A stretch of DNA of 64,000 nucleotides, from the NCBI GenBank assembly GCA_964383815.1, contig CAYLIC010000002.1, forward strand, positions 62,001 through 126,000. Reading direction: 5' to 3'. A program made the position numbers and the translations under genes. Of the stretch, positions 43,354 to 52,420 are shown in pieces (positions within the stretch are counted from its first letter, which is position 1; each line of letters opens with the position of its first letter). The DNA is from UBA11524 sp964383815. Its GTDB lineage: Bacteria; Bacillota; Clostridia; Christensenellales; Aristaeellaceae. Below the pieces are notes generated by a model. The model did no database searches, was not told the DNA's origin, and saw only the letters and a list, made by a program, of their open reading frames with translations.

Positions 43354-44862
43354 TTATTCAATGGCGTTCTTCAAGGGGGTCAGGTCGATGCCCTCGCAGT
43401 TTTTTAGCACATCGTACAGGCTGGTGAGCATCTGCTTCACGCCGCCGGGCACATCACTCTCGGCGTTCAGGGGCAGCACCGGATCATGCACGGACAGGCG
43501 CAGCAGGAACCAGCCGTTGTCCAGGCCGTCATTCAGGTCGAAGGAAATGCGCACACCCTCCCGGTTGTCCGGGGCAATATGCCAGTGCTCAGCGGCGTTG
43601 GCGTAGTCCAGCACCTGCTGAATGGCCACCTTGCCGGTTTCCCGGAAGTCCTCGCTGGTAATGTTCAGCCGCAGCTCCTTGCTTTCCACAGGCTCTTGCA
43701 GATCGGCAATCAGGCTGCCCAGGGTGGAGCCTTCCTGCTTGAGCTTCATGGCCCGGACGATCAGCACCGTCACCAGGTACATGCCATCATCCAGAAAGTA
43801 ATTCTCCTTCATGGCAGCATGTCCGCTGGTTTCGATGGCCAGGGGACACTCAATGCCCTCGGCGTTCAGGCGGATGGCCTCGTCAATCACGTTGCGGTAG
43901 CCCCGCTTGTAGCGGTAATGTTCCCCGCCCCAATCGTTAATGAACTTCTTCAGGCCGGAGGATGTCACCGAGTCCGTCACAATGGTCTGTCCGGGCTTTT
44001 CGTCCAACAGAATGGCGGAAATCAAGGCAATCAGCCGATTGCGGTTGATTTCCCGCCCATTGGAGTCCACAATGGCTGCTCTGTCGCAGTCCGTGTCGAA
44101 AATCACACCCAGGTCAGCGCCAGCATCCAGCACAGCCTTGCACACGCTGGCCATGGCATCAGGGTTCTCCGGGTTGGGGATGTGGTTGGGGAAGTATCCA
44201 TCCGGGTCAAGGAACTGGCTGCCCTCAATCCACGCGCCCAGTTCCTCCATCAGCTCGGCATAAAAGCCGCCAGCACCGTTGCCGGCATCCACCACCACAT
44301 GCAGTCCCAGCAGCGGCTTAGCCATGTCCGTGTCCAGGCCTTTGCGAATGCGCTCCGCCAGCTGCTCCCTGTAGGTGGGCAGGAAGGCCTTTTCCGTAAT
44401 GGTACCGGCAAAGGGCAGGCCTTCCGGCTCCAGGTTCTGCGCCATGCTCAGCAGCTCCACCACCGTGTCGCCCTCAATGCCGCCTTCCTCCGTGAAGAAC
44501 TTCAGGCCGTTCTTGTCGTAGGGGTGGTGGCTGGCGGTAATCATAATGGAGGCATCCGGCTGAAACCCGGGGGTGATGATGCTCATGTACATGGCAGGCG
44601 TGGTGCACATGCCAAAGTCCAGCACATTGGCGCCGGCCTTCGATATGCCCTCCGCCGTGGCCCGCAAAAGCTCCGGGCCGGAAATGCGGCTGTCCCGCCC
44701 CAGGGCGATGGTTACCTGGGTTACGCTTTTGTGCTTCTTTTCCGCCACATAGCGGGCAAAGGCCATGCCCAGGCAGCTGGCCACATGGGGGGTGATGACG
44801 GCGTTTTCGCCCACAGCCGTGCCGCGCACGTCACTGCCGCTTTTCAGTTTCAACCAATTCAT
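43354..44862 (-). CDS. Phosphoglucomutase/phosphomannomutase
   Basis: The 502-residue alpha-D-phosphohexomutase has KLKSGSDVRGTAVG at the start, the phosphoserine loop MITASHHPYDKNGLKFF (Ser about 108), the metal loop FDTDCDRAAIVD (about 261-272) and the sugar loop ETSGHAAMKENYFLDDG. It moves phosphate between C1 and C6 of mannose or glucose for cell-surface polysaccharide or glycogen synthesis. The exact sugar cannot be fixed. The ATG at 44862 has AGGAGG nine bases upstream. Confidence 0.93.
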   Translation of the reverse strand: MNWLKLKSGSDVRGTAVGENAVITPHVASCLGMAFARYVAEKKHKSVTQVTIALGRDSRISGPELLRATAEGISKAGANVLDFGMCTTPAMYMSIITPGFQPDASIMITASHHPYDKNGLKFFTEEGGIEGDTVVELLSMAQNLEPEGLPFAGTITEKAFLPTYREQLAERIRKGLDTDMAKPLLGLHVVVDAGNGAGGFYAELMEELGAWIEGSQFLDPDGYFPNHIPNPENPDAMASVCKAVLDAGADLGVIFDTDCDRAAIVDSNGREINRNRLIALISAILLDEKPGQTIVTDSVTSSGLKKFINDWGGEHYRYKRGYRNVIDEAIRLNAEGIECPLAIETSGHAAMKENYFLDDGMYLVTVLIVRAMKLKQEGSTLGSLIADLQEPVESKELRLNITSEDFRETGKVAIQQVLDYANAAEHWHIAPDNREGVRISFDLNDGLDNGWFLLRLSVHDPVLPLNAESDVPGGVKQMLTSLYDVLKNCEGIDLTPLKNAIE

Positions 44863-44883
44863 ATGCAACAACCTCCTGTCGGT

Positions 44884-45573
44884 TCACTCGGTCAGCTGGG
44901 CCTCGTTGTAGCAGCCCCGCAGCATTTTGTAAAGGGGGATCATCTCCCGGTAGTCCCGCCACACCCTGTCCGCAAGGTCGCTCTCCAGCGCCCATTCCAG
45001 CCGGGTGCCAGCCTTGCCGATGTACACATCCCGCAGGGTGTACCAGGCGCGCATGGTTTCCGGCACGCCCTGGGGCAGTGCCATGCGCTTGTAGGTGTTG
45101 CCGTAAAACGCCAGGCCATGCCCGGCAAAGTCCACACTGCGGATGATGCCTTCCATGCCCCTGGGATCGGCGGCGATGCGGCGGCGGAGCACCTCGTTCA
45201 TGGGCTTGTTCTCACCCCAGGTGCCAAGCCCCCAGCTGACCTCCTGCGGCGTCAGCTCGAAGAAGAAGTTCACGCTGCCTTCCTTCGGCTCAGCCGCATG
45301 GCGGAAGCACACCCATAGATGGTCGCGGTAGGGACTCTTGTCCCTGGAGAAGCGTGTGTCCCGGTAAATGCGGGCCACGCACTTGTAGGGCCGCACCTCC
45401 ATCTGCGGGTCGATGGTCTGCATTCTGGGTGCCAGCGCCTCAACAAAGGCGGCAAAGGGTGCCTTCACCCATTGCTCATAACGGGCGCGATTCTCCTCGA
45501 AATACATTTTGTTGTTGTTGAAGCGTAGATCAATGAAAAACTGCAGCGTTTCCTCCGGAAAACCGGTAAACAT
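44884..45573 (-). CDS. DUF2461 domain-containing protein
   Basis: The 229-residue protein matches DUF2461/TIGR02453: FTGFPEETLQFFIDLRFNNN at the N-terminus, KCVARIYRDTRFSRDKSPYR (about 68-87) and NFFFELTPQEVSWGLGTW. The family's role is unknown. The start at 45573 has AGGAGG seven bases upstream and a clear promoter. It lies 21 bases before the phosphohexomutase gene and is probably co-transcribed with it. Confidence 0.9.
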   Translation of the reverse strand: MFTGFPEETLQFFIDLRFNNNKMYFEENRARYEQWVKAPFAAFVEALAPRMQTIDPQMEVRPYKCVARIYRDTRFSRDKSPYRDHLWVCFRHAAEPKEGSVNFFFELTPQEVSWGLGTWGENKPMNEVLRRRIAADPRGMEGIIRSVDFAGHGLAFYGNTYKRMALPQGVPETMRAWYTLRDVYIGKAGTRLEWALESDLADRVWRDYREMIPLYKMLRGCYNEAQLTE

Positions 45574-45599
45574 AACGCACCTCCTACCAAATCGCATCC

Positions 45600-45628
45600 A
45601 TTATACCTGTTTTTCACCAGTTTTTCAA
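45600..45628 (-). promoter_or_regulatory. Promoter of DUF2461-phosphohexomutase
   Basis: On the minus strand, TTGAAA (45623-45628) and TATAAT (45600-45605) are 17 bases apart. Confidence 0.78.
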
Positions 45629-45647
45629 CCACAAAACGCCACGAAAC

Positions 45648-45677
45648 TTGACTTTTCCATGCATTTTCTTCTATACT
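45648..45677 (+). promoter_or_regulatory. Promoter of the MBL-fold gene
   Basis: TTGACT (45648-45653) and TATACT (45672-45677) are 18 bases apart, back to back with the DUF2461 promoter. Confidence 0.72.
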
Positions 45678-45704
45678 GGTTGCGCTGCAAAGGAGGCCTG
45701 AACC

Positions 45705-46445
45705 ATGCTTGAGCAAATCACCCGGCGGTGCTTCTACCTGCCCAACAACCCCGAGGCCGACCGGCCTTGCCTGGGATATGTGCAGGGTGACCGCTATGCC
45801 CTGATGATTGACGCAGGGAACAGCCCTGCACACCACCGGCTGTTTCTGGATGAAGCTGCCGCCGCAGGCCTGCCTGCACCCACCGCTGTAGCCATCACCC
45901 ATTCCCATTGGGATCACACCTATGGCATGTGTGCAGCCCACGCGCCCACCCTGGCAAACAGCCGCACCCAGCAGCAGCTGCACCGCATGAGCCGCTGGGC
46001 CTGGACGCTGCCTGCCATGGAGGAGCGCCTGCGCACCCATGAGGACATTCTCTTCTGCCACGAGTGCATTTTGAAGGAATATCCCGACCCGGGCGCCATC
46101 CGGGTGGTGCCTGCCACCGTTGTCTACGACACAAGCCTGACCCTTGACCTGGGCGGCGTGCAGGCCCGGCTGATTCGCCTGGACAACAGCCACGCGGAGG
46201 ATTGCTCCGTGGTGTTCATCCCGGAGGAAAGGGTGCTTTTCCTGGGTGACATTACCTGCGACGACCTGCACCACCAGCCGCCCTGCATCCACCGGGCCAG
46301 GCTGGAAAAGCTCCGCCGGAGCCTGGCAGACCTGGACTTTGCCTTCGCCGTTGACGGGCACTGGGGCCAGCCCATGAGCAAGGAGGAGGTTCTCCAGGGC
46401 ATACGGGAGCGCCTCGCCAGCCCGGAGGTGCCGCTCTTTCCCTGA
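45705..46445 (+). CDS. MBL-fold metallo-hydrolase
   Basis: The 246-residue protein has the metal-binding HSHWDHTYGM (about 66-75), a later His in LDNSHAEDCSVVF, Asp in FLGDITCDD and His in DGHWGQP, the five-part metallo-beta-lactamase pattern for two metal ions. Substrates of the family range from thioesters to nucleic acids, so none is assigned. It is a one-gene unit with AGGAGG before its ATG. Confidence 0.9.
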   Translation: MLEQITRRCFYLPNNPEADRPCLGYVQGDRYALMIDAGNSPAHHRLFLDEAAAAGLPAPTAVAITHSHWDHTYGMCAAHAPTLANSRTQQQLHRMSRWAWTLPAMEERLRTHEDILFCHECILKEYPDPGAIRVVPATVVYDTSLTLDLGGVQARLIRLDNSHAEDCSVVFIPEERVLFLGDITCDDLHHQPPCIHRARLEKLRRSLADLDFAFAVDGHWGQPMSKEEVLQGIRERLASPEVPLFP

Positions 46446-46470
46446 TGATGCCTTTTCTTTCCTCCGGCTC

Positions 46471-46500
46471 TTTCCAACAGGGCCAGCGGTGTGGTATAAT
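46471..46500 (+). promoter_or_regulatory. Promoter of the LCP envelope cluster
   Basis: TGGTATAAT gives an extended perfect -10 (hexamer 46495-46500), with a weak TTTCCA (46471-46476) 18 bases upstream. Confidence 0.6.
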
Positions 46501-46577
46501 GTTATTTGCCCATGATGGACAGATTGGCTTTTGTTATTCGTTGTGATTGTATCACCCATGCGAAAGGAGTTCTGTTT

Positions 46578-47504
46578 ATGTTCAAGCGTCTTGCCTGCGC
46601 CCTGCTGGCATCGGTGCTGCTCTGCGCCGCCCTGCCCGCCCTGGCGGATACCCCGCAGCCCATCGAGATTATCCCCTATGACGAGCTGCCCGTCACAGCC
46701 GAGGGCCAGCACCACTACCTGCTCCTGTGTACCGACAGCTGGGCAGCCAACCCCAGGAATCTGGGCAATACGGACGGCATCGTGATTGTTACCCTGGACA
46801 CCCGGGCCCACCGGGTTATGCTGACCTCCATCATCCGCGATGCCTTGGTTCAGCGGCCCGATGGGGTGATTGGGCGCATTAACTACATCGCCAAGAACTA
46901 CGGCCCGGAGGCCCTGTGCCAGGTGGTCAGCCAGCACCTGAACGTGAAGATTGAGGACTACATTCTCTTCGATTTCGGGCAGATTGCCCGCATTATCGAC
47001 CACCTGGGCGGCGTGGACATTGAGGTGAACGCCTCCGAGGCCAGCTACCTGAAGCGCTACCCCCTGGACGCCCACCAGACCAGCCCGTCCATGGGCGGTT
47101 CAGGCACCTACAAGTTCTACGGCCGCGCGGCGGTTATCTACATGCGCATCCGCAAGGCTGGCGGCGGCGGCGATTTCATGCGCACTCAGCGCGTGCGCAC
47201 GGTGCTCTCCACCCTGGCTGACCAGTGCCGGGAGATTTCCTACGACCAGGCCAAGGATTTGCTGGACTCCATCGTTGAAAATACCCTCCTGACCAACATG
47301 AATACCGAGCAGCTGGTTGCCGCCATGGACCAGGCCTACAGCCTGCGGGACTGCACCGTGGAGGAGCTGCGCATCCCCCAGGACGATGCCGTTCACCCCA
47401 TATCCTACGTTGGCATGTCCGCCCAGGAGCTGGACTGGGAGAAGTGCCGGGAGGACTTTGAGGAATACCTGGGCAGCAGCTGGCTGGTGATGGACGAAGA
47501 ATAA
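46578..47504 (+). CDS. LCP family protein (LytR-CpsA-Psr), secreted form
   Basis: The 308-residue protein has a signal peptide (MFKRLACALLASVLLCAALP, cleavage near ALA-D) and an LCP domain: YLLLCTDSWAANP for the NILLLGxD strand, MLTSIIRDAL for the SIPRD segment, IGRINYIAKNYGPE for the KINxAxxxGG helix, and HLGGVDIEV. A later stretch FMRTQRVRTVL has the family's RxxRQ arginines in variant form. LCP enzymes attach teichoic acids or capsules to peptidoglycan. The cleavable signal and the altered core motifs make substrate prediction unsafe. CGAAAGGAG precedes the ATG at 46578. Confidence 0.88.
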   Translation: MFKRLACALLASVLLCAALPALADTPQPIEIIPYDELPVTAEGQHHYLLLCTDSWAANPRNLGNTDGIVIVTLDTRAHRVMLTSIIRDALVQRPDGVIGRINYIAKNYGPEALCQVVSQHLNVKIEDYILFDFGQIARIIDHLGGVDIEVNASEASYLKRYPLDAHQTSPSMGGSGTYKFYGRAAVIYMRIRKAGGGGDFMRTQRVRTVLSTLADQCREISYDQAKDLLDSIVENTLLTNMNTEQLVAAMDQAYSLRDCTVEELRIPQDDAVHPISYVGMSAQELDWEKCREDFEEYLGSSWLVMDEE

Positions 47505-47532
47505 ACTGCGTTTGCAGCAAAGGAGCTAACCT

Positions 47533-49308
47533 ATGAAGTGCCCACAGTGCGGACAATGGAACCGGGCTTCCCTGCCCCATTGCATGAAATGCGGTGCACC
47601 CCTGGAGGCAGAGGACGCCGGCTTTCCCTCCTGGAAAACCACCCTCCGGGATGACCAGAAGGGCAAGGAGTATATCCGCGTAGACGAGGAAGGCCAGGCC
47701 AGCTCCACCCCGGACAGCCGCGACGCTCTGGCGGAGGAAATGGCGGAGCTGAAAAAGCGCAAGGCCCAGGGCAGCCGCGTTCAGCGGCAGATGCGCCAGG
47801 AAAGCGCCAGGCGCGGCGCCGCACCCTCCGCCATGACCATCCGCACCCATGCCAGCGTGGACACCTTCTGGAACATGAACGACGACCCGCGCACCACCGT
47901 GCGTGTCAAGCGCCGCACCACCCAGGAGGAAACGCCCCAGACCCACCAGGTCAACGAGGCCTGGCAGGAAGACCGCTCCTATGGTGCCCTGTGGCAGGAG
48001 CAGGAGATGTACGGCTCCTGGCAGCTGCCCCAGACCACCCAGTTCACCGGCAAGCTGCCCAGCCGGGCCAGAGGCCTGCGGCACATTGTGCGCATCCTGG
48101 TGATTATTCTGGTGCTGGGCCTGTTGGGGTTAACGGCGTTCTTCGGCTACACCTATTTCAAAAACAAGGCGGAGGCCGACCGGGAGAAGAACCGGCCTTC
48201 CGTCACCGCGTCCATCAAGGATGACCTGGCTGCCCACACCATCCTTATTCCCGGCACGGATGGCCAGCAGATTTACATCAGGGAGCTGCACACCTCCTAC
48301 ATTGTCACAGGCGGCTTTGCCACAGTTCAGGTGGCTGACCACACCTGGTATGACGAGATTACCGACTATGTGGGCGAAACCATGGATGTGACCCTGACCC
48401 CCTATGTGAAAACAGCCGGAGGCCAGCAGAAACCCATGGAGCCGATTGTTTACCAGATCAGCATTCCGCTGAGTCCCATCATCCTCAACACCCCGGACGG
48501 CCTGCGCACGGAGGTTTCCACCGCCATGTACAGCCTGAGCTTCACCGTGCGGCCCGGCTCCACCGTTTATGTTAACGAAGAGGATGTGTCCGACACGGTG
48601 GACTCCGAGGATGGCGACTTTACCTACAACGCCACCGTGCAGCCCCAGGGCGACAACAACTTTGTCGTGCGGGTCCGCAGCCAGTATTGCCGGGAAAACA
48701 CCATGACCGTCACCCTGTACCGCGAGCCCCAGGAGATCCCGCTGGACCTTTCCGCAGACACCTATTCCTCCACCAGCAGCAAGGCCATTGAGATTCGCGC
48801 CACCACCCTGCCCGGTGCCGAGGTGGAGATCCTGACCCCCCATTCCGACCTGAACGTGACCAACCTGGAAACCACCGGCGCCTTCAGCTTCTATGCCCTG
48901 TTCGACCACTACGGGGACAACACGGTGACCATCACCGCCTCCTACCCGGGAAAGAAAACCTCCACCGTGGAGTACAGCGTGTACTACATTCCCAACCCGG
49001 ATGAATACACCCCCAAGGCCTGGCCCCTGACCGCCGCCGGCTACTCCGAGCTGCTGGCAAACAACACCGTCCGCACCGAGCGCAGCCAGGTCTACCTGGT
49101 GGAAGGCACCATTGCCGAAATCGTCAGCGATAAGCCGCAGATGGTTATTGTGTATACAGGCGAGGACGGTGTCAGCCAGCCTGTGCTGGTGGAGAATTTC
49201 TCCAAAACCACCTGGGAGCTGGGCAAGGCCTACCGCATTTATGCCGATGCCAATGGCACCTACTCCAGCATGCCGCGCCTGTCCGGCCGGTATACCTATG
49301 CGAAATAA
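47533..49308 (+). CDS. Zinc-ribbon, single-pass membrane protein with extracellular beta domains
   Basis: The 591-residue protein starts with a zinc ribbon, MKCPQCGQWNRASLPHCMKCG (CxxC...CxxC). A charged cytoplasmic linker of ~160 residues follows, one membrane helix lies at about 187-208 (VRILVIILVLGLLGLTAFFG), and about 380 extracellular residues look like repeated beta-sandwich (Ig-like) modules, for example TVRPGSTVYVNEEDV and TLPGAEVEILTPHSD. No enzyme motif is seen. The layout suggests a sensor or scaffold linking the envelope to the cytoplasm. It starts 28 bases after the LCP gene and precedes a secreted DUF3298-like gene. Confidence 0.8.
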   Translation: MKCPQCGQWNRASLPHCMKCGAPLEAEDAGFPSWKTTLRDDQKGKEYIRVDEEGQASSTPDSRDALAEEMAELKKRKAQGSRVQRQMRQESARRGAAPSAMTIRTHASVDTFWNMNDDPRTTVRVKRRTTQEETPQTHQVNEAWQEDRSYGALWQEQEMYGSWQLPQTTQFTGKLPSRARGLRHIVRILVIILVLGLLGLTAFFGYTYFKNKAEADREKNRPSVTASIKDDLAAHTILIPGTDGQQIYIRELHTSYIVTGGFATVQVADHTWYDEITDYVGETMDVTLTPYVKTAGGQQKPMEPIVYQISIPLSPIILNTPDGLRTEVSTAMYSLSFTVRPGSTVYVNEEDVSDTVDSEDGDFTYNATVQPQGDNNFVVRVRSQYCRENTMTVTLYREPQEIPLDLSADTYSSTSSKAIEIRATTLPGAEVEILTPHSDLNVTNLETTGAFSFYALFDHYGDNTVTITASYPGKKTSTVEYSVYYIPNPDEYTPKAWPLTAAGYSELLANNTVRTERSQVYLVEGTIAEIVSDKPQMVIVYTGEDGVSQPVLVENFSKTTWELGKAYRIYADANGTYSSMPRLSGRYTYAK

Positions 49309-49317
49309 GGAGCGCCT

Positions 49318-50070
49318 ATGAAGAAAGTATTTTCCCTGCTGCTTGCCCTGCTCATGCCCCTTGCCGCCCTGGCGGAGCCGCTCACCCTGGGTGCGGAGCT
49401 TTCCGGCACCGTGTACTACCCCGAGGGCAGCGATGCATCCACTGCGGAGTACATCTACCGCTACACCTACCCCACCGTGGCAGGCGAAGGCGATACGTGC
49501 CTGATGATTAACGAGTTCTATGCCTACCTGGTGTCCGATGCGCTGGGCTTTGCCGCGCCCATGGCGGCGGAGGAGGTTCACGGCAGCGGCGTGCAGGCCT
49601 ACGCTACCATCACCAGCGAGGTCACCTGCAACAACGGCAGCTTCTTTTCCGTCAAGCTGCTGAACGAGTCCTTCACCGGCGCGGCTACCTCCAGCATCGT
49701 CAGCGGGCATGTGTTTGCCCTCGCCGGTGACAAGGCCGGCACCGTGGTCAGCCTGCCATACCTGCTGGGCATTCTCAGCGCCGGCGAAACCGACACCTGG
49801 CTCCTGGACCGTCAAACTGCCAAGGCCGATGCCATGGTGCGCAGCCTGGTGTGGCAGGTGATTCAGGATCAGCTGTCCGGCGGCGATGTGGCCTACTATG
49901 ACGACCTGACCTACGAAACCTTTGAAAGCTGCTTCTACCCGGAGGAGGACTACTACCTGGACGCAGACGGCAACCCGGTGTTCTTCCTGCAGGAAGGCAC
50001 CGTGGCCCCCGTGGCGGAAGGCGCGCTGTACTTCCCCTTCACCCTGGAGGAGCTGCTGGACGAAATCTGA
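49318..50070 (+). CDS. Secreted DUF3298-like protein
   Basis: The 250-residue protein has a signal peptide (MKKVFSLLLALLMPLAALA) and a C-terminal stretch YYLDADGNPVFFLQEGTVAP followed by FPFTLEELLDEI. That matches the end of the DUF3298/RsiV-type domain, which in RsiV binds lysozyme outside the cell. The rest fits the same fold (ITSEVTCNNGSFFSVKLLNE). No anti-sigma part or membrane helix is present, so it is a free secreted form. It starts nine bases after the zinc-ribbon gene and ends the LCP cluster. Confidence 0.75.
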   Translation: MKKVFSLLLALLMPLAALAEPLTLGAELSGTVYYPEGSDASTAEYIYRYTYPTVAGEGDTCLMINEFYAYLVSDALGFAAPMAAEEVHGSGVQAYATITSEVTCNNGSFFSVKLLNESFTGAATSSIVSGHVFALAGDKAGTVVSLPYLLGILSAGETDTWLLDRQTAKADAMVRSLVWQVIQDQLSGGDVAYYDDLTYETFESCFYPEEDYYLDADGNPVFFLQEGTVAPVAEGALYFPFTLEELLDEI

Positions 50071-50076
50071 CACGCA

Positions 50077-50110
50077 AAGGAGCCTGCCATGGCGGCAGGC
50101 TCCTTGTTTT
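50077..50110 (+). terminator. Terminator of the LCP envelope cluster
   Basis: AAGGAGCCTGCC pairs with GGCAGGCTCCTT around a short loop, followed by GTTTT. Confidence 0.85.
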
Positions 50111-50175
50111 GTCCAGCAAACCACAAAAACACCATAAGAACAAGAATTACCCCTGGAAGCACCCTGCCGCAAGGC

Positions 50176-50203
50176 TTGACAACCCATCATTCAACAGTAT
50201 AAT
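50176..50203 (+). promoter_or_regulatory. Promoter of ilvE
   Basis: TTGACA (50176-50181) and TATAAT (50198-50203), both consensus, with a 16-base spacer. Confidence 0.85.
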
Positions 50204-50273
50204 AGAAGAATACACGGGAAAAAGCGTGTTTCCTGCCGAAGGTCGGCAGGCATGAAGCGGAGGCGTTTTGAGC

Positions 50274-51341
50274 ATGCAGGAGATTAAGGTCACCCTTTCC
50301 ACGAACCTCAGGCAGAAGCCCCAGGATGAATCCCAGCTGGGCTTCGGACGCATTTTTACGGATCATATGTTCCTGATGAACTACACCGAGGGAACCGGCT
50401 GGCACGACCCCCGCATCGTTCCCTATGGCAATTTCTCCATGGATCCCGCCAGCATGGTGCTGCACTATGGTCAGGCGATTTTCGAGGGCACCAAGGCCTA
50501 TCGCCGTGCCGATGGCGGCATCCAGCTGTTCCGGCCCCAGGCCAACATGGCCCGCATGTCCTCCAGCGCCAGGCGTATGTGCATGCCTGCCCTGGATGAG
50601 GAGCTGGCTTTGGCAGGCCTGAAGAAGCTGATTGAAATTGAAAAGGACTGGGTTCCCCACCAGGAAGGCACCAGCCTGTACATCCGTCCCACCATGATTT
50701 CTCAGGATGTGCAGCTGGGCGTCCATGCCTCCAAGACCTACCTGTTCTACATCATTCTCTCCCCCGTGGGCGCCTATTACAAAGAGGGTCTGAAGCCCGT
50801 GGGCATCTATGTGGAGGATGCCTATGTCCGTGCCGTTCGCGGCGGCGTGGGCTTCACCAAGTGCGCCGGCAACTATGCTGCCTCCATCCTGGCAGGCGAA
50901 ATTGCCGCCACCAAGGGGTATGCCCAGGTGCTGTGGCTGGACGGCGTGGAGCAGCGCTACATTGAAGAAGTGGGCGCCATGAACATGATGTTCGCCTATG
51001 GCAACAAGATTGTGACCCCCATGCTGAATGGCTCCATCCTGCCTGGCATCACCCGCAACAGCGTGCTGACCCTGGCCGCCCAGCTGGGCTACGATGTGGA
51101 GGAAAAGCGCATCGCCATTGATGAGGTGTTTGCCGACATCAAGTCCGGCAAGTGCACGGAGGCCTTTGGCACCGGCACGGCGGCGGTCATTTCCCCTGTG
51201 GGCGAGCTGTGCTGGAAGGACGAAAAGCTCACCGTGGGCGATGGCAACATCGGCCCTGTGGCCCAGAAGCTGTACGATACGCTGACCGGCATCCAGACAG
51301 GCAAGCTGGCCGACGAGAACAACTGGATTGTTAAACTGTAA
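50274..51341 (+). CDS. ilvE: Branched-chain amino acid aminotransferase
   Basis: The 355-residue class IV PLP enzyme has FGRIFTDHMFLMNYTEGTGW at the start, LHYGQAIFEGTKAYRRADGG, the PLP lysine in CAGNYAASILAGEIAATKGY (about residue 201), and EVGAMNMMFAYGNKI. It makes valine, leucine and isoleucine from their keto acids and glutamate, or works in reverse. GGAGG lies ten bases before the ATG at 50274; a TTG two codons earlier is too close to it. Confidence 0.96.
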   Translation: MQEIKVTLSTNLRQKPQDESQLGFGRIFTDHMFLMNYTEGTGWHDPRIVPYGNFSMDPASMVLHYGQAIFEGTKAYRRADGGIQLFRPQANMARMSSSARRMCMPALDEELALAGLKKLIEIEKDWVPHQEGTSLYIRPTMISQDVQLGVHASKTYLFYIILSPVGAYYKEGLKPVGIYVEDAYVRAVRGGVGFTKCAGNYAASILAGEIAATKGYAQVLWLDGVEQRYIEEVGAMNMMFAYGNKIVTPMLNGSILPGITRNSVLTLAAQLGYDVEEKRIAIDEVFADIKSGKCTEAFGTGTAAVISPVGELCWKDEKLTVGDGNIGPVAQKLYDTLTGIQTGKLADENNWIVKL

Positions 51342-51376
51342 AAACCCCGCTTGCCCAAAGCGGGTAAGGAGGTTTC

Positions 51377-52420
51377 ATGCTAAGGGAAACCAACGTGCAC
51401 ACCCTGCACTGGGCCGACAAAACCATGAGCGTTATGAAGGCGCGTCAGCTGGAGGCCTGCGAGGCCCGGCTGGCTGCGCTGCCGGATTTCGGCCTGTTTG
51501 ACGGGTGCGACCAGAGCAATGTGGAGGAGCTGTGGGCCATCAGCTTTGATGCCCAGGAGCAGCCCATTCCCACCGAGCTGCACACCCCGCGCCAGTTGCA
51601 GGCCCAGGTGCTGGCCCTTTTGCCGGCAGAGGCCGCGCTGCTCTCCCCGGAGGAGCACCAGCTGGTGGAGCGCATCCTGGCCCTGGAGGGTGAGGCGGAG
51701 CTGCTGGACTGGGAGGAAAGCAGCGCTGCGGAGGCCCTGGCCCGCCGCCTGTGGTGCACCGTGACCCGGGAGGAGGACAGGGTGTTTGTCCGCCTGCCCA
51801 GGGAGCTGGCGGTGCCGCTGCAGCTCATCACCTCCTCCAAGGCCCATGAGGAGCTGCGGGACAAGCTCTACCGGTACGATGCGACCATTCGCGGGCTGCT
51901 GTACATCGGCGGGCTGCTCCACGCAGGCGAACCCATGCGCCACCTGATGGTGGACGTGCTGCAGGACTCCTATGCTGCCAATCCCACCCTGGCCCGGCGC
52001 TACCTGCGCACCACCTACGACTATACCTACGACGGCACCGGGCAGATGCTCCTGCTGCACCCGGGCCTGGCAGAGCCGGAGCAGCTGCTGAAGCGGCTTG
52101 TCATCCGCCCGGATACCCGCCTGGAAATGGACGAGAAGGACATGCTTGGCGCCATGAGCGGCCTGCTGCCGGAGGAGAAACCCCTGTTTGAGATGATGTA
52201 TGGCCTGCTGCTGGGCGCCGTGCGGCCTGAAATCTCCGTGGAGGAGGCCGTGGAGGACCTGCGCATGCTGGCCAAGCAGGGTGTGAGCCTGCAGGAAATG
52301 AACGCCGTGCTGGGCACGCTGCTCACCGTGCAGCCCACAGGCCCCATGCTGGATGGCGTGGCGCGCCTGCATATGCAAACGCCCCGGTGGGGTACCATGC
52401 GCACAGGAGTGGTGCAGTGA
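51377..52420 (+). CDS. Protein of unknown function
   Basis: I do not recognise this 347-residue protein. It is soluble, with no signal peptide or membrane helix, acidic and rich in Leu, Glu and Ala; most of it should be helical. Notable stretches are LRRTTYDY-like YLRTTYDYTYDG (about 214-225) and VEEAVEDLRMLAKQGVSLQE near the C-terminus. AAGGAGG lies before its ATG, and its TGA directly abuts the ATG of an RluA-type synthase, so the two are co-translated. That placement is the only clue to function. Confidence 0.75.
   Translation: MLRETNVHTLHWADKTMSVMKARQLEACEARLAALPDFGLFDGCDQSNVEELWAISFDAQEQPIPTELHTPRQLQAQVLALLPAEAALLSPEEHQLVERILALEGEAELLDWEESSAAEALARRLWCTVTREEDRVFVRLPRELAVPLQLITSSKAHEELRDKLYRYDATIRGLLYIGGLLHAGEPMRHLMVDVLQDSYAANPTLARRYLRTTYDYTYDGTGQMLLLHPGLAEPEQLLKRLVIRPDTRLEMDEKDMLGAMSGLLPEEKPLFEMMYGLLLGAVRPEISVEEAVEDLRMLAKQGVSLQEMNAVLGTLLTVQPTGPMLDGVARLHMQTPRWGTMRTGVVQ

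Noticed and set aside
48130..50190. A 686-codon minus-strand frame opposite the zinc-ribbon and DUF3298-like genes, and similar ones opposite the EF-G paralogue and the secreted trio
   Set aside because: Composition and lack of start signals mark them as shadows of the plus-strand or minus-strand genes, which have clear domains, signal peptides or ribosome sites.
51345..51364. Small hairpin CCCGCTT/AAGCGGG between ilvE and the unknown gene as a terminator
   Set aside because: It has no T-run and lies just ahead of a ribosome site, so termination is unlikely; read-through into the next genes is more plausible.
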